Made by a program: the position numbers and the translations under genes | Source of the DNA: E44-bin46 sp964354655 | GTDB taxonomy: Bacteria > Chloroflexota > Dehalococcoidia > Dehalococcoidales > E44-bin46 | NCBI GenBank assembly: GCA_964354655.1 | Contig: CAYHAL010000001.1 | Coordinates: forward strand, 62,001-126,000 | Direction of reading: 5' to 3' | DNA: 64,000 bases | Shown here: positions 16,308-24,762 of the stretch, piece by piece | Position numbering within the stretch: position 1 is the stretch's first letter | Layout of the letters: each line of letters begins with the position of its first letter | The notes under the pieces: generated by a model | Seen by the model: only the letters and a program-made list of their open reading frames with translations | What the model was told of the DNA's origin: nothing | The model's database searches: none

Positions 16308-17213
16308 TTATTTATTCCATAAGCCCAGGCTAAGGTATTTCCATCCTCCATCAGCCAACATAGCTACTATATTGCCCTCGTCCATTTCGCTGGCAACCTT
16401 GATAGCTTGGTAAGCTACGGCTCCTGAGGATAACCCAGCAAAAATTCCTTCCTTATCCAGCAGCTGTCTGGTGGCTTCAGCTGCCTGCCGGCTGGTAACA
16501 AAACGCCTCTCGGTAATAAGGCTCAAATCCAGAAACGGTGGAACCTCTTTAAGTTCTTCAAGGCACTTTAAGCCCTGGATGGCGTCGCCAGAGGGCGGTT
16601 CAACACCAATCACCTTGATACCGGGATACTTCTCCCTTAGTCGTCGGCTAACGCCAACTATAGTCCCGCCGGTGCCAATGCCGGCAATAAAGACATCAAT
16701 TCGGTCGTAGGGGAAGTCCTCCATTATTTCAACACCAGTAGTCTCATAGTGAGCCTGGGGATTAGCTGGATTAGAGAACTGGTCAGGCATATAATACCTT
16801 TTGTCTTGGGCGGCCAGTTCCCTGGCAGTAGTAATAGCCCCACCCATCCCGTAAGCACCTTTGGTAAGAATAAGCTCAGCACCAAAGATTCTGAGTAATT
16901 GCTGCCTCTCCAGGCTCATGCTGTCGGGCATAACAATGCTGACCTTATACCCTTTCCTATACCCCAGGCAGGCTAGAGCTATCCCGGTATTGCCACTGGT
17001 GGCTTCAATGATAGTCTTGTCCTTGGTTAGTTCTCTACTCCGCTCTGCCTTTTCTATCATATATTTTGCTATCCGGTCTTTGATACTGGCACTCCCCCCC
17101 AGGTTCTGCCCCTCCAGCTTAGCCAGAATTTTAACCTTTTTGTTCGGGCTCATTTGAGCCATTTCTACCAGTGGAGTATGCCCTATAGCATCAATAACAT
17201 TTTTGAAATACAT
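16308..17213 (-). CDS. cysK: Cysteine synthase (CysK/CysM family)
   Basis: The 301-residue PLP enzyme makes cysteine from activated serine and sulfide. The PLP lysine is K45 in GGSASIKDR. The substrate loop TSGNTGIALA and the phosphate-binding GIGTGGTIVGVSRRL are present. The end is short compared with E. coli CysK (323). It lies between rtcB and the SagB-like gene, with 5-6 bp spacers, and next to the homocysteine set, making a sulfur amino acid region. Confidence 0.92.
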   Translation of the reverse strand: MYFKNVIDAIGHTPLVEMAQMSPNKKVKILAKLEGQNLGGSASIKDRIAKYMIEKAERSRELTKDKTIIEATSGNTGIALACLGYRKGYKVSIVMPDSMSLERQQLLRIFGAELILTKGAYGMGGAITTARELAAQDKRYYMPDQFSNPANPQAHYETTGVEIMEDFPYDRIDVFIAGIGTGGTIVGVSRRLREKYPGIKVIGVEPPSGDAIQGLKCLEELKEVPPFLDLSLITERRFVTSRQAAEATRQLLDKEGIFAGLSSGAVAYQAIKVASEMDEGNIVAMLADGGWKYLSLGLWNK

Positions 17214-17218
17214 TTTTT

Positions 17219-18679
17219 CTACCCCTTAATTACACCTATTGGAGTTGCCCTAGCTACCTTGCTAGACAGGCCTGCCTTATGGGTTACCTCAACCACCTCA
17301 GTTACATCCTTGTAGGCTTCAGAGGCTTCCTCTGCCAGCGAACCCATACTACCTGCCTTAACCGTAATTCCTTTGGCGGCCAATGCTTTGACAACATCAG
17401 CTCCTCTAAGGCTGCGCTTGGCGGCAGCCCGACTCTGTATCCTGCCGGCGCCATGGCAGGTAGAGCCAAAGGTCTCCTTCATTGCTGTCTCTGTGCCCAG
17501 TGCTACATAGGAACAGCGCCCCATATCCCCGGGAATGAGGACGGGCTGACCTATATCTCGGTAAACATCAGGAACATCAGGGTGTCCAGCCGGGAAGGCT
17601 CTGGTAGCCCCTTTACGGTGAACGCAAAGCCTCTGCTTCTTACCATTAATAGGGTATTCCTCAATCTTAGCAATGTTATGGCACACGTCATAAATCTGCT
17701 CCAGTCCAAGTTCCCTTTGGCTCTTGCCCAAGACCTTGACCAGAGATTCTCTAGTCCAGTGAGTGATACACTGCCGGTTAGTCCAAGCATAGTTAGCAGC
17801 ACAGGCCATAGCTTGGAGGTAGTCTTGTCCCTCGGGCGAGTTTACCGGGGCACAAGCCAGTTGACGGTCAGGTAGGCTGATGCCATACCTTTTTACTGCT
17901 TCGCCAAGTAATCTCACGTAGTCACTGCAAACCTCATGCCCAAAGCCTCGGGAACCAGTATGAATCAAGATAAGTACCTGACCGATGTCATTAATACCCA
18001 TTGCCTTGGCTGCATCACGGTCATAGATTTCATCCACTGCCTCCACCTCTAGGAAGTGATTACCCGAGCCCAAGGTTCCCAGTTGGGGAATGCCTCGCTT
18101 CTTAGCCTTGCTACCTACCTTATCCGGGTTAGCCCCTTTGAGACAGCCTGACTCTTCAGTAACTATGATATCCTCAGCTTCGCCGTAACCCTTTTCTAAT
18201 GCCCACCGACTACCCTTTATAAGGACTTCATTCAGTTCCTTTTCACTTACCCTTATCTTACCTTCAGAACCTAGCCCTGAAGGGATATTGACATAAAGTT
18301 CAGCAATTAACTGTTCAATTTTAGGTCTTACCTCTTTCTTGGTAAGATTTGTCCGTAGTAGTCTGACACCGCAATTAATATCAAAGCCAACACCGCCGGG
18401 TGATATTACCCCGTCCTTTACCCTAGTGGCGGCTACCCCTCCAATAGGGAAGCCATAGCCCCAGTGGATATCAGGCATAGCCAGGGAATGACCGACAATG
18501 CCTGGTAGGAAAGCCACGTTAGCCACTTGTTGGAAGACCTGGTCCTGCCAGATATGGGCAAGCATTGCCTCGCTGGCGAAGATTAGACCAGACACAGACA
18601 TACCCACTTTATAGCTTGTGGGAATCTCCCATCGGTAGTCGTCTATCTTCTTAAGTATCCCTTGCCATGGCGCCGGCAT
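17219..18679 (-). CDS. rtcB: RNA-splicing ligase RtcB
   Basis: The 486-residue GTP- and manganese-dependent ligase joins 2',3'-cyclic phosphate and 5'-OH RNA ends. Signatures: MPDIHWGYGFPIGGVAA, GGVGFDINCGVRLL with the metal-binding Cys, LGTLGSGNHFLEV, and HTGSRGFGHEVCSDY. The guanylylated histidine is in the CHGAGR motif near the C-terminus. It is followed (upstream in coordinates) by archease after 11 bp. Confidence 0.96.
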   Translation of the reverse strand: MPAPWQGILKKIDDYRWEIPTSYKVGMSVSGLIFASEAMLAHIWQDQVFQQVANVAFLPGIVGHSLAMPDIHWGYGFPIGGVAATRVKDGVISPGGVGFDINCGVRLLRTNLTKKEVRPKIEQLIAELYVNIPSGLGSEGKIRVSEKELNEVLIKGSRWALEKGYGEAEDIIVTEESGCLKGANPDKVGSKAKKRGIPQLGTLGSGNHFLEVEAVDEIYDRDAAKAMGINDIGQVLILIHTGSRGFGHEVCSDYVRLLGEAVKRYGISLPDRQLACAPVNSPEGQDYLQAMACAANYAWTNRQCITHWTRESLVKVLGKSQRELGLEQIYDVCHNIAKIEEYPINGKKQRLCVHRKGATRAFPAGHPDVPDVYRDIGQPVLIPGDMGRCSYVALGTETAMKETFGSTCHGAGRIQSRAAAKRSLRGADVVKALAAKGITVKAGSMGSLAEEASEAYKDVTEVVEVTHKAGLSSKVARATPIGVIKG

Positions 18680-18690
18680 TTTTACCTCCG

Positions 18691-19107
18691 CTAAATATCA
18701 AACAATACCTGAACTTGGCAGCCATTGGTCTTGTCAACCTTCAGCATATGGTAAGTGGCTGCCTTAACCCCTATTTTTAGCTTATGTTTAGAACTATCTA
18801 CCTTCTCTCCATAGCTTCTAGCTTTAAGACGGGTGTTGTTAAGCTGGGTAATATTAAACCGCTTAAAAATAATATTCTCGGCATCAAATATATAAATGAG
18901 CTCGTTTAACCATTCTACCAACAGGCTTTCTTGGTCAGGGGCTACTAGCTCTATATCCCGATAAATAACCTCGCCTACATTATCAAGCTCAGTTATTAGG
19001 CTGAACAAAGCTTTAGCTGCATTGGCAAACGCTTGGTTCATACTGCTACCATAGGCTCTAATGCCAACATCAGCGGTATGGTCTACGATTTCAAACTCCT
19101 TCGCCAT
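18691..19107 (-). CDS. Archease, RtcB activator
   Basis: The 138-residue protein matches archease, which speeds RtcB guanylylation. The N-terminal FEIVDHTADVGIRAYG motif has the conserved His-Asp metal site. The middle LLVEWLNELIYIFDAENI and terminal VKAATYHMLKV are also typical. It is the first gene of the rtcB unit. Confidence 0.95.
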   Translation of the reverse strand: MAKEFEIVDHTADVGIRAYGSSMNQAFANAAKALFSLITELDNVGEVIYRDIELVAPDQESLLVEWLNELIYIFDAENIIFKRFNITQLNNTRLKARSYGEKVDSSKHKLKIGVKAATYHMLKVDKTNGCQVQVLFDI

Positions 19108-19164
19108 GTAGATAGATTATACCATTTACTACCACAGACATAAACTATAGGGAATATCTACAAT

Positions 19165-19210
19165 CCCCCTTCCCCTTATTAAGGGGAAGGGGGGTCAGGG
19201 GGGATAGGGT
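19165..19210. repeat. MITE-like G/C-run intergenic repeat, copy 2
   Basis: A 14-bp perfect inverted repeat (CCCCCTTCCCCTTA at 19165-19178 against 19180-19193) is followed by GGGGTCAGGGGGGATAGGGT. The latter corresponds, in reverse complement, to the left end of the element at 9839-9923. It lies between archease and the plus-strand gene at 19319 and could also end transcription in both directions. Confidence 0.6.
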
Positions 19211-19318
19211 GCTAAACAATCTCAATATTGAACGGTGTTTGATACTTTGAGCTTTTTTAGCTATATAGTATAATTTAACAAAGGGTAATTTAAGTATGGC
19301 AACATGGCTGGGGGACTG

Positions 19319-19909
19319 ATGGGTGAGATAAAGAGTGCTATTGAGATAGCTATGGAGAAGGCGAAAGGGTTGGGCGAGGCAAGTGATGAAGAGCGCTTGA
19401 AATGGAAATATGTCCCTGAGGGGGAAAGGCTGGCGGCTAGGTATCTTAAGCAAGATTGTAATTTAGTGGTTGAGCTGAGCCAGTATGATGACAAGATAAA
19501 AAAATATGTTATACAGGGTGTCGCCGGTATATTAATTAGAAATATCAACTTATCCAAAAGTGATTTAGCTAAAAGAGCCAATAGAAGAGCAATGGAGGGT
19601 TTGAAGATAGTTAAGAGTGACAAAGCAAGAGTGGAAAATGTCTACACTAAGCTGAGGCGTATCTTTGAACACTATGTAGGGCAGGGTGGGCAGCAGAGGA
19701 AGCAGGCTTATGAATCACTTAAGATTGAATTTGAAGCTAGGATAAAGCAGGCTATTCAGCAGCAGTTAGGCTCATTTGTAGGAATTAGAATAGATGTGGA
19801 GAGGCAACCTCAATTCCAGGAAGAATGGCGCAAGCTACTGACTCAGCTAGATTCTCAATACGTCAAGCTCCTGGACGAATATAAGCAAGAGCTATCAGCC
19901 ATATCGTAG
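19319..19909 (+). CDS. Conserved hypothetical, helical protein
   Basis: A protein of 196 residues if started at the ATG of 19319 (MGEIKSAIEIA), which has GGGGG just upstream; an ATG at 19304 would add five residues. It is almost entirely helical and charged, with coiled-coil-like stretches (about 75-150) and no signal peptide or cysteines beyond one. I do not recognise a characterised family. It starts a run of three unknown genes and a thymidylate synthase-like gene in the same direction, the first three separated by about 10 bp. Confidence 0.7.
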   Translation: MGEIKSAIEIAMEKAKGLGEASDEERLKWKYVPEGERLAARYLKQDCNLVVELSQYDDKIKKYVIQGVAGILIRNINLSKSDLAKRANRRAMEGLKIVKSDKARVENVYTKLRRIFEHYVGQGGQQRKQAYESLKIEFEARIKQAIQQQLGSFVGIRIDVERQPQFQEEWRKLLTQLDSQYVKLLDEYKQELSAIS

Positions 19910-19917
19910 GATGTGTT

Positions 19918-20286
19918 ATGAACGACGAATTATCAGCTTTTATAGATGCAGTTTATAGAGAACCTTATTCCCTCGTCAGGAACAACTGTATCAATAAGTC
20001 GTTGCGGATAAAAGCTAAGGCAGAAGGGCTGGGGATGAAAGCCGATTTGATAGGTTGTATAGCCATGGTGGCGGTTAAGAAATGGCACAATCTCCTTATT
20101 ATTAGCCCTCATTTCTATACTGAGATTGAGGGGAAAAGGGTGGATGTTGCCCATGACCCTAGACGTGAGGAGCTATGGTGCAAGAATTGTGAAATAAAGG
20201 TGGTCATGCCAGTGAACATTTCCAAGATGAGGCGAGCCTTTTGCCACAGGGCTGGTCTCAGAAGTCAGCCATTAAAGGAAGGGTGA
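19918..20286 (+). CDS. Small putative transglutaminase-like cysteine protein
   Basis: A 122-residue protein with no assigned function. The order C24 (NNCINKSLR), then H65 and D76 (PHFYTEIEGKRVDVAHD) resembles the Cys-His-Asp order of transglutaminase-like domains, where the Cys starts a helix followed by KA..L and the His and Asp lie in adjacent strands with an intervening G. The assignment is inference from the pattern only. There is no signal peptide. It is flanked closely by two other unknown genes of the same run. Confidence 0.55.
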   Translation: MNDELSAFIDAVYREPYSLVRNNCINKSLRIKAKAEGLGMKADLIGCIAMVAVKKWHNLLIISPHFYTEIEGKRVDVAHDPRREELWCKNCEIKVVMPVNISKMRRAFCHRAGLRSQPLKEG

Positions 20287-20296
20287 GGGGAATATA

Positions 20297-21001
20297 ATGG
20301 ACGTTGATGACGAAAGGATTAGAGACGCAGTTAAGAACACTGAAATATTAAGGCCGCCTAAGCAGAGCTTGGCTACCTTCGGCACCACCAATATATATTA
20401 TTATCTAGTTACCAAACCTGCCTACGCCGAGCTAATAAAGAATGTCACGGAGACGGTGGTGAGAGAGGGCAGGGTAATTGCCGAGAAGCCGAGGATTGTC
20501 ACCCCCTATTACCTCTCTAGGCTTGAAGGATTTAGCTTAGAGGCTAAAAGATACTTTGACATGCTAATGAGGACTCATGGTGCTAGTGCCCCTGGGCTAC
20601 TCTATAGCTACCGGAATGAGCCAAAAGAACTCACCATTGTGTCTGCAGATCTGCTATCAGTGGTAGATAAGCTAAATGCTGAGATTGATAAGCGTGCTGA
20701 CCCCCTAGCCTCTATTATTAAAGGTGAGGATGAGCTTTGGGATGTGTCGTTGTTGACGTTTATTTATGAAATGACCAGGAGTTCTCTACGGAATAATCTA
20801 TTGCAATTGGGGGCTAGAGGGCTTTTGGATACAGATGCCAGCGGAATCCCGGTTGATGCCAGGGTAAGGATTGAGGAACTCTTTAGGCTGGTTTTCAATG
20901 GAGAGGTTGAACCCCATGAGCTAAAGGATGAGCTTGACCGCTGGAGCTTGTTTGAGGAGTACGAGGACAGGTTCTTCACCATTTTCAAGAAGAAACGATA
21001 A
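20297..21001 (+). CDS. Conserved hypothetical, 234 residues
   Basis: This soluble protein has no signal peptide or clear motif. It is mixed alpha/beta with FGTTNIYYYLVTKPAY near residue 27 and a helical C-terminal half rich in charged residues (LDRWSLFEEYEDRFF). It lies 10 bp after the transglutaminase-like gene and 46 bp before the thymidylate synthase-like gene, probably one transcript. I cannot assign a function. Confidence 0.65.
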   Translation: MDVDDERIRDAVKNTEILRPPKQSLATFGTTNIYYYLVTKPAYAELIKNVTETVVREGRVIAEKPRIVTPYYLSRLEGFSLEAKRYFDMLMRTHGASAPGLLYSYRNEPKELTIVSADLLSVVDKLNAEIDKRADPLASIIKGEDELWDVSLLTFIYEMTRSSLRNNLLQLGARGLLDTDASGIPVDARVRIEELFRLVFNGEVEPHELKDELDRWSLFEEYEDRFFTIFKKKR

Positions 21002-21047
21002 ATAAAGAGCTAGAGGGAATGAAGAAGACCACTAGCTAATTGGTGCG

Positions 21048-21695
21048 ATGAAGATTTCAGTAATTGAAGCTAGAGACCTTTCCGAGGCGTGGTTTCTTTG
21101 CCTGCGCAAGACTTTGGCTGAAGGCTACGAGTATAAGATTGAGCGGGGGAGCTATGCCGGTCAGCGTCGGAAAGAGCTTGACTTTGTCGTAGTCCAGGTC
21201 AGGAAACCAGGGATAAGACCATTGGTTCCGGATGTGCCACAGGGTGTGCCACCACCTAGCACCATGGAATATGTAGAAAGCTATCTTCCCTATCTTATGA
21301 CCGCCCATAAAGCCAAAGGGGAGCAGTATACCTACGGGCAGTATCTGGAGACGCAGATAGCTGAAGTAATCAAAATGTACAAGGAAGATGGCTATAATAC
21401 TAATCAGGCTTTTATGGCGGTGGGCGATAGCCAATCTATTTTCCTCTCCGACCCTCCATGTTTGAGGGGGATAGATACCAGAATCCGTGATAATAGGCTC
21501 AATTTTGTCGTCTATTTCAGGTCGTGGGACTTGTGGGCTGGCTTCCCCTCCAATCTGGCAGCCATTCAGCTCTTGAAGGAGTATATGGCGAGTGAGATAG
21601 GGGTCGAGGATGGCGAGATTATTGCCCTGAGTAAGGGCTTACACCTTTATGAGTATTCCTGGGAGCTAGCTAGAATCGCCGCCAGGGTGGATTAA
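21048..21695 (+). CDS. Archaeal-type thymidylate synthase-like protein
   Basis: This 215-residue protein has the short ThyA-superfamily form seen in methanogens. The catalytic Cys is probably C138 in DPPCLRGIDTRI, followed by the FRSWDLWAGFPSNLA segment that corresponds to the dUMP/folate region of ThyA. Canonical ThyA is at least 260 residues, so the folate-binding parts are reduced. Family members are annotated as putative dTMP synthases. The surrounding unknown genes do not help in assigning the folate or pterin cofactor. Confidence 0.8.
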   Translation: MKISVIEARDLSEAWFLCLRKTLAEGYEYKIERGSYAGQRRKELDFVVVQVRKPGIRPLVPDVPQGVPPPSTMEYVESYLPYLMTAHKAKGEQYTYGQYLETQIAEVIKMYKEDGYNTNQAFMAVGDSQSIFLSDPPCLRGIDTRIRDNRLNFVVYFRSWDLWAGFPSNLAAIQLLKEYMASEIGVEDGEIIALSKGLHLYEYSWELARIAARVD

Positions 21696-21781
21696 TCTTT
21701 GACCTTTAAGTGGTTTTTATCCCCATTGTGTGCCATATTCTTAAGCCTGGTTTTAGTCCTTAAGGTTTTAAAGGTGGTGGA

Positions 21782-23008
21782 TTGAAAATAGGACTAATTG
21801 CTACCGCTGTGTGTTTATTATCGGTCAGTTTGCTTGGTGAAAGTTGTGCTATGACTCGGGATTTTGATACCAGTCTAAGCTCAATAGTGAAGTCATACCG
21901 CTTCAGTATTATGAAGTGGGAATCAAGGGCTATACCCCGCGAAGCAAAACAGCGTATTTTCGGTAGCCACAAGAAGAACGAGAACGAAGTCTCTGTGGTT
22001 ACAGAGTATTTTTCTAACATTGACCAGATAGAAACCTTGGAGTCAGAAATTAAAGCAATTAACGCTGGTAATAAGCAGGGCGACTTAACTTCGCTTGAAG
22101 CTGAATTAAATATATTACAGGAACAAAAGGGGGCGTTAAAGGATACAGTGGAGAGGATACTAGAGAATCAGATGAAGAAAACCCTGGCTCAACAGGGCAT
22201 CTTCAATCCGGTAAACAGGTATATAAAAATTAATTTCCCACCGCTGAATTTTAGCCTGGAGAAATCGCCCTATTTACTTGTGATTTCACCCAGGGACAGG
22301 ATAGAAAGCATAAGGCGGATTACCTTGCAGCCGAGCCTGAGCCTAAAGGAAATAGAGGATATTGAAACCGAGGTCGATAAATTAGGCGTCTCTTCACTGG
22401 TGGTGGAGCTTGGTGGCTTGGGGGCAACCTATCCCACCTTTGTTACCGACGAGGCTAGCCTCCGGTTTATTATTGACACGGCGACTGAAGAATGGCTCCA
22501 TCAGTATCTGGCTTTCAAACCGTTGGGATTTCTATACCTGCTTGATTCAATAGGCGTGTCCAGAAACTATGAGATTGCGGTCATGAATGAGACCCTAGCC
22601 AGCATGGTGAGCAAGGAAATTGGCACCATCCTAGTTGAAAATTATTACCCCCAATATGAAAATAGCAACCATCAAACTCGGGCATCAGAGGCAGAATTTG
22701 ACTTTAACCGAGAGATGAGAAACATAAGAAGAGCTGTTGATAATTACCTTGCTCGGGGAGAGATTGAACAGGCTGAGGAGTTTATGGAGCAGAAACGGCA
22801 GTATTTAGCCTCAAAGGGCTATTATATTAGAAAATTGAATCAAGCCTACTTTGCCTTTTATGGCACCTACGCTGATAGTCCAAACTCTATTAGTCCCGTC
22901 GGGCTTGAGTTAAATGAGCTAAGAAGTCAAAGCACCTCACTAAAGGAATTCCTAGACAGGGTGGCTGCCATGACCAGTCGCCAAGACCTCGTAAATAGTA
23001 TAAAATAG
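21782..23008 (+). CDS. Exported protein with degenerate gluzincin-like motif, unknown
   Basis: The 408-residue protein starts at TTG 21782, preceded by a GGTGG stretch. It has a signal peptide (hydrophobic 4-20, ending ESCAM) that could be a lipobox-like site. A coiled-coil region spans about 90-135. Near residue 236 is EEWLH (E236, E237, H240), followed by NETLAS with E270. This spacing mirrors the HExxH...NExxA pattern of gluzincin peptidases, but the first His is Glu. It may be an inactive or altered metallopeptidase relative. A tRNA-Lys gene follows it by 53 bp. Confidence 0.6.
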   Translation: MKIGLIATAVCLLSVSLLGESCAMTRDFDTSLSSIVKSYRFSIMKWESRAIPREAKQRIFGSHKKNENEVSVVTEYFSNIDQIETLESEIKAINAGNKQGDLTSLEAELNILQEQKGALKDTVERILENQMKKTLAQQGIFNPVNRYIKINFPPLNFSLEKSPYLLVISPRDRIESIRRITLQPSLSLKEIEDIETEVDKLGVSSLVVELGGLGATYPTFVTDEASLRFIIDTATEEWLHQYLAFKPLGFLYLLDSIGVSRNYEIAVMNETLASMVSKEIGTILVENYYPQYENSNHQTRASEAEFDFNREMRNIRRAVDNYLARGEIEQAEEFMEQKRQYLASKGYYIRKLNQAYFAFYGTYADSPNSISPVGLELNELRSQSTSLKEFLDRVAAMTSRQDLVNSIK

Positions 23009-23061
23009 GGTGCTCACTAGGTTGCGTGATAGCTTAAGGTTTGCTAGACTTAATACAACTT

Positions 23062-23138
<77 letters not shown>

Positions 23139-23250
23139 TCGTCAATTTGTATAGTCAGGGCGGAGCGATGTGATATAATACACGTGCGAGTATAACAGCT
23201 TGTAAACTAATTCTAGCAGCGTGACTGGGATATCAACACGGGAAAAAGAC

Positions 23251-24459
23251 ATGAATAGGAAGCTGATCAAAATCCCTTTGCTATGGTTAATCTTGGTGTT
23301 GATGTTGTCAATGTTGGTAATGTTATTCACGGCGAAGCCAGTTGAAGCTGGCTGCCCTTGTGAGAACGATGGCGGGTCATCATCACCCCCGGCAACCAGG
23401 ACTGTCAGCGTACATATAAGCCCGAGCGGCGGTGGTGATGTCGAGGTAGAAGGGCGGGTGCCACGCTCCTATCCCGCTAAGCGTACCGTGACGAAAGGTG
23501 ATTATGTCCGCCTTGAGGCAGAGCCAGCACCTGGCTATTATTTCGTCAGCTGGAGTGGAGACCTGATTGGCAATGAGAACCCAACAGATGTAAGGATAAA
23601 TACTAATACAACAATCGTTGCCTACTTTTTCCCTGAAGAGTTCGTCTCCAAGGATGAGATGCTTCACATTGTTATTCCCGAGGGTACTATTATCCTGAAT
23701 AAAGACGGTGAGCCGCTTATCAGTTTAGAACTTACTATCAATGAGACGCCGCTACCGCCACTTCCAGAGGCTAATATTGTTGGGCTACCCTATGACCTGG
23801 GACCCGATGGGGCTACCTTTGACCAGCCAATTACCATAACCTGTAGCTATGAGCCGTATGAAATTCCCCCGGAGGTAGCTGAGGAGGACTTGGTTATAGC
23901 CTACTACGATGAAGATGTTGGCGAATGGCTGGTGTTACCATCGGTGGTTGATGTGGTGAATAATACTGTTACGACCCTTGTGGTGGACCACCTCAGTACT
24001 TTTGCTATCATGGCTCCGGTACCTATATCGGTACCCATACCGGCACCAGTACCGGCACCAGCTGCTTTTACCCCCAGTTCGCTGAGTATCTTCCCGCTTG
24101 AGGCTGATATTAGCGAAACGGTAAGTATAAGCGTTTTAGTGACTAATACCGGTGAGCAAGAAGCTAGCTATACCGTAACCCTTAAGATAAACGAGATGAT
24201 AGAAGAAACCAGGGAAATAACCCTTGCTGGCGGTAGGGAAACGGTAACCTTTACCACAGTCAAGACCAAAGCTGGTACTTACTCTGTGGATGTTAATGGT
24301 CTTCACGGTTCGTTTATGGTCAAAGAAGTACCACAATCCCAACCAGTTGCGCCCCCCACCGGGGTTAAGTGGACTATACTTGGACCAATTCTCGCTGTGA
24401 TAATATTTTTAGCCATTTTCTTACCGATTAGATTAAGGCGAAGAAGGGCCTTCCGCTAG
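23251..24459 (+). CDS. Surface protein with InlB-type repeat, CARDB-like domain and C-terminal membrane anchor
   Basis: The ATG at 23251 gives 402 residues; a GTG at 23221 is in frame but lacks a ribosome site. There is a signal peptide (residues 6-33) and a CPCEN cysteine site. A beta-rich segment contains APGYYFVSWSGDLIGNENP (the bacterial InlB-B-like repeat motif). A ZU5/DUF-like part follows (VIPEGTIILNKDGEP), then a Pro-rich linker (PVPISVPIPAPVPAP), a CARDB-like domain (about 270-360) and a transmembrane helix before RLRRRRAFR. It is the only gene between the two tRNA-derived repeats. A TATAAT sits at 23174-23179 upstream. Confidence 0.8.
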   Translation: MNRKLIKIPLLWLILVLMLSMLVMLFTAKPVEAGCPCENDGGSSSPPATRTVSVHISPSGGGDVEVEGRVPRSYPAKRTVTKGDYVRLEAEPAPGYYFVSWSGDLIGNENPTDVRINTNTTIVAYFFPEEFVSKDEMLHIVIPEGTIILNKDGEPLISLELTINETPLPPLPEANIVGLPYDLGPDGATFDQPITITCSYEPYEIPPEVAEEDLVIAYYDEDVGEWLVLPSVVDVVNNTVTTLVVDHLSTFAIMAPVPISVPIPAPVPAPAAFTPSSLSIFPLEADISETVSISVLVTNTGEQEASYTVTLKINEMIEETREITLAGGRETVTFTTVKTKAGTYSVDVNGLHGSFMVKEVPQSQPVAPPTGVKWTILGPILAVIIFLAIFLPIRLRRRRAFR

Positions 24460-24531
24460 AAAATTTAGTCAAGCTCTCCTTAAACAACAAGCCAGAAAGT
24501 CAAGTCAACTAAGGGTTCTCCTCGGTTTATG

Positions 24532-24560
24532 TTGACACCTTTGTTAACACTTTCTATAAT
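24532..24560 (+). promoter_or_regulatory. Perfect consensus sigma-70 type promoter with no gene behind it
   Basis: TTGACA at 24532-24537 and TATAAT at 24555-24560 are separated by exactly 17 bp. Nothing coding follows on the plus strand before the minus-strand gene at 24763-25209, only a tRNA-Lys 3' half. Confidence 0.7.
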
Positions 24561-24659
24561 TTGCTTTCTTGACATCTACCCGCTCGCTGCTACACAATCG
24601 GGTCGAAAGGAGGCAAGCGGTTGGTCTAGCAAACGATTAGCAGCTTGTCTCTCAGCCAG

Positions 24660-24705
24660 CTCTTAATCAGCCGGTTACAGGTTCGAGTCCTGTGCGGCTC
24701 ACCAC
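24660..24705 (+). repeat. 46-bp direct repeat, right copy (orphan tRNA-Lys 3' half)
   Basis: Identical to 23093-23138 across 46 bases. The bases before it do not form the 5' half of a tRNA, so this is an orphan fragment consistent with one end of an integrated element. Confidence 0.9.
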
Positions 24706-24762
24706 AAAGCTGGGGAAGTAACCGACTTGGGCGAGGTTTAATCCCCCAAATCATGTTCGTAA

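Larger units (their letters stand above)
24460..24762. other. Gene-free stretch holding a consensus promoter and a repeat copy
   Basis: No gene is seen here. It contains a perfect promoter (24532-24560), a strong Shine-Dalgarno-like AAAGGAGG at 24607-24614 with no usable start codon after it, and the second copy of the tRNA-Lys 3' half. Confidence 0.7.
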
